Source: an uncultured Clostridia bacterium (GTDB lineage Bacteria; Bacillota; Clostridia; Christensenellales; Borkfalkiaceae). From it: a DNA stretch of 5,375 nucleotides. Where the stretch lies: assembly GCA_934247225.1 (NCBI GenBank), contig CAKQJE010000040.1:1-5375 (forward strand), in the 5' to 3' direction. Position 1 is the first letter of the stretch; each line of letters begins with the position of its first letter. The notes under the pieces were generated by a model. That model did no database searches, was not told the origin of the DNA, and saw only the letters and a program-made list of their open reading frames with translations. Position numbers and translations under genes: made by a program. Positions 1-4,126 of this stretch are shown here, piece after piece.

Positions 1-1427
1 TCAACAAGGCATTCATCGAGACGATGATCGAAGGCGATGCCAACGGACGCGGTTTCCAGTATCCGATCCCGACTTACTCCATCACAAAGGATTTTGACTG
101 GTCCGATACAGAGAACAACCGTCTCTTGTTTGAAATGACTTCCAAATACGGTACACCGTATTTTTCCAACTATATCAACTCCGATATGGAGCCATCCGAT
201 GTCAGATCCATGTGCTGCAGACTGCGTCTGGATCTGAGAGAGCTGCGTAAAAAGACAGGTGGTTACTTCGGTTCCGGCGAAAGCACGGGAAGTGTCGGTG
301 TTGTTACGATCAATATGCCAAGGATCGCTTATCTGTCAACAAGCAAGGATGATTTTTACCGCCGGCTGAATAAGATGATGGATATTGCAGCCCGTTCCTT
401 AAAGATCAAACGTGGTGTTATCTCGAAGCTGCTGGATGAAGGTTTATATCCTTACACAAAACGGTATCTGGGCAACTTTGACAACCATTTTTCCACGATC
501 GGCCTGATCGGTATGAACGAGGTCGGCTTAAATGCCAACTGGCTGCGTGCGGATCTTTCCGACAAGCATACACAGGAATTTACAAAAGAAGTGCTGAACC
601 ATATGCGTGAGCGCCTTTCCGATTATCAGGAAATGTACGGTGATCTTTACAATCTGGAAGCAACACCGGCAGAAAGTACGACTTACCGCCTGGCAAAGCA
701 TGATAAAAAGAGATGGCCGGGCATCAAGACGGCAGGACATCCGGGAGATACACCGTATTATACGAATTCTTCCCATCTGCCGGTTGATTATACCGTGGAC
801 ATATTCGATGCACTGGATATCCAGGACGAGCTGCAGACGCTATACACATCCGGTACGGTATTCCATGCATTCTTAGGCGAGAAGCTTCCGGACTGGAAAG
901 CTGCTGCTAACCTTGTAAAGACGATCGCAGATAATTATAAGCTGCCTTATTATACGTTGTCTCCGACTTACTCTATCTGCAAGGAACACGGTTATCTGGC
1001 AGGAGAGGTCAAAATCTGTCCGCACTGTGGCAAACCGACCGAGGTTTATAGTCGTATCACAGGCTATTACAGACCGGTGCAGAACTGGAATGACGGCAAA
1101 AGCCAGGAATTCAGGGACAGAAAGACCTATCAGATCGGTGAGATAAAAGCCGAAGCCTCGTCAACGGAAAAAGGCTTGCCAGTTTGTGATGCGGACGGAT
1201 ATGTTTTGTATACCACAACCACCTGCCCGAACTGCCGCGCCGTCAAGCCGCTTTTGGAGAAGTCAGGACTTTGCTACACGGAACGGGATGTAGACGAATA
1301 CATTGAGGAGGCGACGGCTTTGGGGCTCAAGCAGGCGCCTACGCTTGCTGTTCAATCGGGAGACAAAACCGTTCTATACACCGGCGTAGCACAGATTAAG
1401 GCATTACTCAAGGAGTTGGCGCTATGA
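1..1427 (+). CDS. nrdD: Anaerobic (class III) ribonucleoside-triphosphate reductase with fused C-terminal glutaredoxin-like domain, 5' partial
   Basis: This glycyl-radical enzyme reduces ribonucleotides to deoxyribonucleotides under anaerobic conditions in the cytoplasm. The reading frame is open from position 3 and the codons before the first ATG (24) read NKAFIET, family sequence, so the true start and the ATP-cone region lie off the left edge. Numbering from that ATG: the finger-loop motif SMCCRL (C64/C65) should carry the thiyl-radical cysteine; a zinc site is formed by C319, H322, C332 and C335 (CxxH...CPHC); the glycyl radical site is RITGYY with G347, followed by RPVQNWNDGK. The usual enzyme would end soon after, but here a short linker leads to a thioredoxin-fold domain (about residues 388-467) with CPNC (C401, C404) and the cis-proline QAPTL (P439). 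This domain probably re-reduces the active-site disulfide. The stop overlaps the start of trxB. The activase gene nrdG is not seen in the window. Family assignment is firm; use of the redoxin domain as electron donor is inferred. Confidence 0.96.
   Translation, partial: NKAFIETMIEGDANGRGFQYPIPTYSITKDFDWSDTENNRLLFEMTSKYGTPYFSNYINSDMEPSDVRSMCCRLRLDLRELRKKTGGYFGSGESTGSVGVVTINMPRIAYLSTSKDDFYRRLNKMMDIAARSLKIKRGVISKLLDEGLYPYTKRYLGNFDNHFSTIGLIGMNEVGLNANWLRADLSDKHTQEFTKEVLNHMRERLSDYQEMYGDLYNLEATPAESTTYRLAKHDKKRWPGIKTAGHPGDTPYYTNSSHLPVDYTVDIFDALDIQDELQTLYTSGTVFHAFLGEKLPDWKAAANLVKTIADNYKLPYYTLSPTYSICKEHGYLAGEVKICPHCGKPTEVYSRITGYYRPVQNWNDGKSQEFRDRKTYQIGEIKAEASSTEKGLPVCDADGYVLYTTTTCPNCRAVKPLLEKSGLCYTERDVDEYIEEATALGLKQAPTLAVQSGDKTVLYTGVAQIKALLKELAL
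1410..1415 (+). promoter_or_regulatory. Ribosome binding site of trxB inside the end of nrdD
   Basis: AAGGAG lies 8 nt before the ATG at 1424. It supports this start, which overlaps the nrdD stop as ATGA, and points to translational coupling of the two genes. Confidence 0.8.
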
Positions 1428-2341
1428 CCGATATAGCGGTGATCGGTGGAGGACCTGCGGGACTTACCGCCGCCCTGTATGCCGCAAGAGCAGGAAAGAC
1501 CGTTACGGTGTATGAACGGGAATGCATCGGAGGTCAGATAACGCGTGCACCCCTGGTAGAAAACTACCCTGGTGCCGGAATAGTATCCGGCTTGCAGCTC
1601 GGCGACAGTATGGCGGCACAGGCAGAGGCGGTGGGTGCCGTGATAAGCCTTACGGATGTACAAAAGATAGTAAAAGAAACTTCGGGAATTTTTCGGCTGG
1701 ATACAGACGACGGCGAATGCTATGCCAAAGCTGTTATCTATGCCTGCGGTGCGCGGCCGAAAACGCTTGGACTACCCGGAGAAGCAGAGCTTATCGGTCA
1801 CGGCATCAGCTATTGCGCACTGTGCGACGGCAGCTTTTTTAAAGAACAGGATGTGGCTGTAGTCGGAGGAGGAAATTCTGCTTTTGATGATGCTCTTCTT
1901 CTGAGTGAACGATGCCATCATGTAACACTGATTCATCGGAGAAGCAGCTTCCGTGCCGAGCAGATTCTTGTTGAGAGAGTGAAACAGCGCAATAATATAT
2001 CTCTTTTGATCGACATGACCGTTTCGGAGCTGATACAGAAAAACGGGCAATTAACAGGCTTAGCACTGAAAAGCAAAATCGGAAAAGACGAAACTCTGCC
2101 GGTATCCGGGCTGTTCGTAGCCCTCGGCGGACTGCCGGACACGCAAGTGCTTGTCGGTCTTGCCACGCTTGACGAAAACGGCTATGTGATTTCCGATGAG
2201 AAAATGGCTGTTTCAGAAACTCCGGGATTATTTATCGCAGGCGATTGCCGCATAAAGAGTGTTCGCCAGCTTACAACCGCTGTTTCCGACGGCACGGTTG
2301 CCGCAGTTTCTGCCTGCACATATCTCGAACAACCAAAATAA
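1424..2341 (+). CDS. trxB: Thioredoxin-disulfide-reductase-like NADPH/FAD flavoprotein
   Basis: A 305-residue pyridine nucleotide-disulfide oxidoreductase, close to the usual 305-320 residues of low-molecular-weight thioredoxin reductases. It moves electrons from NADPH through FAD to a redox-active disulfide and on to a thioredoxin or glutaredoxin partner. Visible parts: FAD-binding GGGPAG (residues 8-13) and GGQIT (36-40); active-site CALC (C131, C134; commonly CATC); NADPH-binding GGGNSA (148-153; commonly GGGDSA or similar); HRRSSFRA (171-178), whose arginines are typical of NADPH rather than NADH use; and the C-terminal FAD motif AGD followed by RQLTTA (272-286). The four-base overlap with nrdD and the strong internal ribosome binding site make a two-gene operon likely. 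The natural partner would then be the CPNC domain fused to NrdD, although general thioredoxin reduction cannot be excluded. Codon use matches the nrdD 3' tail better than the nrdD catalytic part. Confidence 0.93.
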   Translation: MTDIAVIGGGPAGLTAALYAARAGKTVTVYERECIGGQITRAPLVENYPGAGIVSGLQLGDSMAAQAEAVGAVISLTDVQKIVKETSGIFRLDTDDGECYAKAVIYACGARPKTLGLPGEAELIGHGISYCALCDGSFFKEQDVAVVGGGNSAFDDALLLSERCHHVTLIHRRSSFRAEQILVERVKQRNNISLLIDMTVSELIQKNGQLTGLALKSKIGKDETLPVSGLFVALGGLPDTQVLVGLATLDENGYVISDEKMAVSETPGLFIAGDCRIKSVRQLTTAVSDGTVAAVSACTYLEQPK

Positions 2342-2353
2342 CGAAACAAATCC

Positions 2354-2384
2354 AATCTGAATTCTGTCAGAACAGATTTCTTCC
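2354..2384 (+). terminator. Probable intrinsic terminator of nrdD-trxB
   Basis: AATCTG (2354-2359) pairs with CAGATT (2373-2378), and inside it TTCT (2362-2365) pairs with AGAA (2369-2372) across a GTC loop, with two bulged A's. A broken pyrimidine tail (TTTCTTCC) follows. It begins 13 bp after the trxB stop. The stem is AU-rich and the tail imperfect, so it may be weak. Confidence 0.5.
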
Positions 2385-2408
2385 GTTATAGTTCACCGTT
2401 AATATCGC

Positions 2409-2458
2409 AAAAAAAGATAGCCCTTGACTGCCTTTCATATCAGCAATCAAGGGCTATC
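2409..2458 (-). terminator. Intrinsic terminator, minus strand
   Basis: GATAGCCCTTGA (2458-2447) pairs perfectly with its complement at 2427-2416, extended after one mismatch by three more pairs (TGC 2445-2443 with GCA 2431-2429). Seven U's follow (2415-2409) in the minus-strand transcript. The other side has no U-tract, so the element is directional and does not serve trxB. Confidence 0.8.
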
Positions 2459-2480
2459 CCTCACTCTTGATATCTAACAT
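2454..2480 (-). CDS. Possible 8-codon leader peptide (MLDIKSEG) inside the minus-strand RNA
   Basis: ATG at 2480-2478, stop TAG at 2456-2454, preceded by a purine-rich GAGAGG (2497-2492) 11 nt upstream. The last codons enter the first base pairs of the terminator stem (begins at 2458), an arrangement seen in translation-controlled attenuators. With only eight codons this may be chance; it is recorded because of its placement, not as a confirmed gene. Confidence 0.2.
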   Translation of the reverse strand: MLDIKSEG

Positions 2481-2704
2481 CTTTTCTTGTACCTCTCTTT
2501 CCTTGTTTGGTGGCACCTTGCTGTGTCCGCCAAATCTACGCCTCTCCTATATATAAACACCGCAGTGCGATGGACTTGCCTACTAAAGCGGCTTGGCCTG
2601 TCAGGCGTTATGTCGTCTTTCGGTGCCGGGGCTTTTCTCCCTGCTTATATACAAGGGAGCGAGTACTTAGGTCATTGGAATCACCTCTTCCTCTTTTCAC
2701 CTAT

Positions 2705-2733
2705 AGAATAGCATATTTTTCTCAAAAAAACAA
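2705..2733 (-). promoter_or_regulatory. Sigma-A promoter of the minus-strand RNA
   Basis: On the minus strand: -35 TTGTTT (2733-2728), 17-nt spacer, -10 TATTCT (2710-2705) preceded by TGC, giving an extended TGnTATTCT element. Predicted transcription start is about 2698. The spacing and extended -10 are good; the -35 is partial. Confidence 0.6.
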
Positions 2734-2764
2734 TCGGCAGGATATACGAATTCCGACATTCGGT

Positions 2765-2782
2765 TTTGTACTTATATACAAA
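2765..2782. promoter_or_regulatory. Operator-like dyad between divergent promoters
   Basis: TTTGTA, six bases, TACAAA: a perfect 6+6 inverted repeat between the minus-strand promoter (2705-2733) and the plus-strand promoter (2807-2836). A shorter dyad, CCGA-CAT-TCGG, lies at 2753-2763. Such symmetry suits a dimeric repressor, but the region is AT-rich and no regulator gene is visible in the window. Confidence 0.25.
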
Positions 2783-2806
2783 CTTTTTCTTTTTGTTTTG
2801 TATGTA

Positions 2807-2836
2807 TTGACCAATCGGCTTCTTGTATGATATAAT
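2807..2836 (+). promoter_or_regulatory. Near-consensus sigma-A promoter, plus strand
   Basis: -35 TTGACC (2807-2812), 18-nt spacer, perfect -10 TATAAT (2831-2836). Predicted start is about 2843, only some 11 nt before a terminator hairpin. No gene is directly served unless transcription reads through to HU. Confidence 0.65.
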
Positions 2837-2853
2837 AATAGTGTTGTGGGGAA

Positions 2854-2884
2854 TCCGGCGGAACAGTACCGTCGGACTTTTTTT
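2854..2884 (+). terminator. Intrinsic terminator just after the 2807-2836 promoter
   Basis: TCCGGCGG (2854-2861) pairs with CCGTCGGA (2869-2876) over eight pairs including one G-U, with a 7-nt loop (AACAGTA), then C and seven T's (2878-2884). Strong and directional. With the promoter upstream it predicts a terminated RNA of only about 42 nt. Confidence 0.75.
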
Positions 2885-2962
2885 GTGCAAGAAATATCTT
2901 ATCGTTTTTTCTTCAAAAAACCGTGCTTCTCCCTCCCCAAATGGCTATTAAAACAAAAACAG

Positions 2963-2991
2963 TAGAAAAAGTCACAAATATATGATATAAT
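2963..2991 (+). promoter_or_regulatory. Promoter of the HU gene
   Basis: Perfect extended -10 TGATATAAT (TATAAT at 2986-2991) with a weak -35 TAGAAA (2963-2968) at 17-nt spacing. Predicted start is about 2998, giving a leader of about 58 nt before the ATG at 3056. It also rules out the earlier in-frame ATG at 2990, which lies inside the -10. Confidence 0.65.
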
Positions 2992-3038
2992 GTATTTGCT
3001 TATCCGGCAAGATCGGTTAAGCAGAAAAGCAATACGAG

Positions 3039-3045
3039 AAAGGAG
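3039..3045 (+). promoter_or_regulatory. Ribosome binding site of HU
   Basis: AAAGGAG, 10 nt before the ATG at 3056. It fixes the start at MTKKEIV and excludes the longer reading frame from 2990. Confidence 0.85.
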
Positions 3046-3055
3046 ATCACGGAAA

Positions 3056-3331
3056 ATGACCAAAAAAGAAATCGTTGATGCGGTTTCCGCAAGCGCAGGT
3101 GTATCTAAAAAGGATACCGCCGCAGTCATTGACTCGCTGCTTGCTGCGATTACCGACGCTGTCGTGAAAGGCGACTCTGTCCAGTTCACAGGCTTTGGTA
3201 CATTTGAATCGCGTAAGAGACCTGCACGCACAGGGCACAATCCCGCTACCGGTGCCACGATCGACATCCCGGCTTCTACCGTTCCGGCTTTTAAGGCCGG
3301 CAAGGCATTTAAGGATGCTCTGAAGAAGTAA
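3056..3331 (+). CDS. hup: HU-family DNA-binding protein
   Basis: A 91-residue protein of the usual HU length (about 90). HU binds and bends DNA as a dimer, with little sequence preference, and helps compact the nucleoid. The N-terminal helices begin MTKKEIVDAV; the family signature GFGTF (46-50) is followed by the basic, beta-arm region with GHNPATG (60-66) and the proline near its tip (P63), and the C-terminus carries PAFKAGKAFKDAL (77-89). The residue after G60 is histidine, where GRNP is more common; this is a modest change in the DNA-contacting arm. It has its own promoter and a strong terminator, so it is probably a single-gene unit that may let some transcription through into relQ. Identity is firm; whether it is the only HU of this organism cannot be told. 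Confidence 0.96.
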   Translation: MTKKEIVDAVSASAGVSKKDTAAVIDSLLAAITDAVVKGDSVQFTGFGTFESRKRPARTGHNPATGATIDIPASTVPAFKAGKAFKDALKK

Positions 3332-3335
3332 CCCG

Positions 3336-3378
3336 AAAACAGGACTTGCAGCACAGAGGTACTGTAGGTCCTGTTTTT
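3336..3378 (+). terminator. Intrinsic terminator between HU and relQ
   Basis: A 16-pair stem (3336-3351 with 3362-3377, two G-U pairs) and a 10-nt loop, with the T-run TTTTT (3374-3378) overlapping the 3' arm. It starts 5 bp after the HU stop. The short U-run, partly used in the stem, followed by AGGG may allow some read-through. Confidence 0.8.
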
Positions 3379-3413
3379 AGGGAAAAAGTAATACGGATCG
3401 GACGGTTATTATC

Positions 3414-4058
3414 ATGGAGAAAGCACAAACCATTCCCTTTGAGAGCACACAGGAATTTCTTGTAATGCGAAACCTATATGAGTCAGCCGTAAAACAGTTG
3501 GCTCTGAAATTTGAAGTTTTGAATAGTGAATTTAATATACAATATTCACGCAGCCCCATTCATCATATTGAAAGCCGGGTAAAATCTGCGCAGAGCATTA
3601 TGGCAAAGCTTGCAAAGAAAGGTATTCCTTTTACCATTGCCACCGCTAAAGAAAATATTAACGATATTGCCGGTGTGCGCGTTGTCTGCAACTATATAGA
3701 TGATGTATACCGTGTAGCCGAAATTTTTGAACGGCAGAAGGATGTGGAGATTCTCAAAAAGCAGGACTATATCAGGGAGCCGAACTACAACGGCTACCGT
3801 TCCCTGCATCTCGACACCCGTATCCCGGTATATCTTTCTGACAGAACGGAGTATGTGGTAGCGGAGATCCAGATTCGCACGATTGCCATGGATTTCTGGG
3901 CAAGCCTTGAGCACGACATCCGGTATAAGGTGGATAAGACCAAGCTGCCTGAGGGAATCAACGAGGAAATGTTCAACTGCGCCGAAAAGATAGCGGAAAT
4001 TGACCGGCAGATGCAGGATATGTACCGCAGAATCAAAGCGGCTGAAAAAGCCGATTAA
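3414..4058 (+). CDS. relQ: Small alarmone synthetase, RelQ type (GTP pyrophosphokinase)
   Basis: A 214-residue stand-alone (p)ppGpp synthetase, close to Bacillus RelQ/YjbM (about 211), without the hydrolase, TGS or ACT domains of long Rel proteins. It transfers pyrophosphate from ATP to GDP or GTP. Visible motifs: SRVKSAQSI (54-62), the G-loop and first strand region; DIAGVRVV (84-91), with D84 the likely magnesium ligand; the substrate-binding GYRSLH (127-132); and EIQIRT (151-156), with E151 the likely catalytic acid; then FWASLEH (161-167) and YKV (171-173). The C-terminal helix (about 185-212) suits the family's tetramer interface. Start: ATG 3414 has only a poor ribosome binding site (GGACGG at 3400-3405). 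ATG 3465 has AGGAA nine bases upstream, but it would cut into the FLV...YESAVKQL segment conserved with YjbM, so 3414 is preferred. No clear promoter is seen after the HU terminator. It converges on citrate synthase. Confidence 0.93.
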   Translation: MEKAQTIPFESTQEFLVMRNLYESAVKQLALKFEVLNSEFNIQYSRSPIHHIESRVKSAQSIMAKLAKKGIPFTIATAKENINDIAGVRVVCNYIDDVYRVAEIFERQKDVEILKKQDYIREPNYNGYRSLHLDTRIPVYLSDRTEYVVAEIQIRTIAMDFWASLEHDIRYKVDKTKLPEGINEEMFNCAEKIAEIDRQMQDMYRRIKAAEKAD

Positions 4059-4069
4059 GCCAAAACAAG

Positions 4070-4119
4070 AAAAACGCCTTCGGATTCCGTAATATCCGGT
4101 TTCCGAGGGCGTAATTTTT
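4070..4119. terminator. Bidirectional intrinsic terminator shared by relQ and citrate synthase
   Basis: ACGCCTTCGGA (4074-4084) pairs with TCCGAGGGCGT (4102-4112) over 11 pairs including one G-U; a small CCG/CGG stem can form in the loop. Plus side: AA then TTTTT (4115-4119). Minus side: the A-run at 4070-4074 reads as a U-run. It lies in the 68 bp between the two convergent stop codons. Confidence 0.85.
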
Positions 4120-4126
4120 GCTCTTA

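Larger units (their letters stand above)
2409..2698 (-). ncRNA. Candidate structured non-coding RNA, about 290 nt, family not recognised
   Basis: This interval runs on the minus strand from just below a good sigma-A promoter (2705-2733) to a strong intrinsic terminator (2409-2458) and holds no credible protein gene. Internal pairing, written 5' to 3' along the RNA: hairpin CTCCCT (2659-2654) with AGGGAG (2642-2637), loop of 11; long-range stem GGCACC (2627-2622) with GGTGCC (2517-2512); nested inside it ACGCCT (2608-2603) with AGGCGT (2543-2538); and a local hairpin GCCT (2606-2603) with AGGC (2599-2596) that competes with the previous stem. It does not match the core motifs I know for tmRNA, SRP RNA, RNase P RNA, T-box leaders or common riboswitches. 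Past the terminator lies only antisense to the trxB 3' end, so it looks stand-alone, not a leader. It could instead be a relic attenuator from a lost gene or mobile element. The transcript limits are inferred from promoter and terminator positions. Confidence 0.5.

Noticed and set aside
2465..2471. CTTGATA, like the nick site of pC194/pUB110-type rolling-circle origins
   Set aside because: A 7-mer is expected about once by chance in a window this size, and there is no Rep gene or flanking origin hairpin.
2487..2890. Open frames of 69-107 residues on both strands of the intergenic block
   Set aside because: None has a good ribosome binding site or recognisable protein features, and they cross the promoter and terminator elements of the region.
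2904..2921. AT-only hairpin GTTTTTT-CTTC-AAAAAAC
   Set aside because: Low complexity, no GC clamp and no clear link to a transcript end; too weak to call a terminator.
2990..3055. Longer 113-residue form of HU starting at ATG 2990
   Set aside because: The ATG lies within the -10 TATAAT (2986-2991), and the added residues are unlike HU; the AAAGGAG site and family length fix the start at 3056.
2342..3055. Insertion-sequence or conjugative-element remnant
   Set aside because: The block looks accessory, but I found no transposase or integrase fragment, terminal inverted repeats or target duplication.
2899..3354. 151-residue open frame on the minus strand opposite HU
   Set aside because: It is the complement of a well-supported HU gene and promoter and has no recognisable domain.
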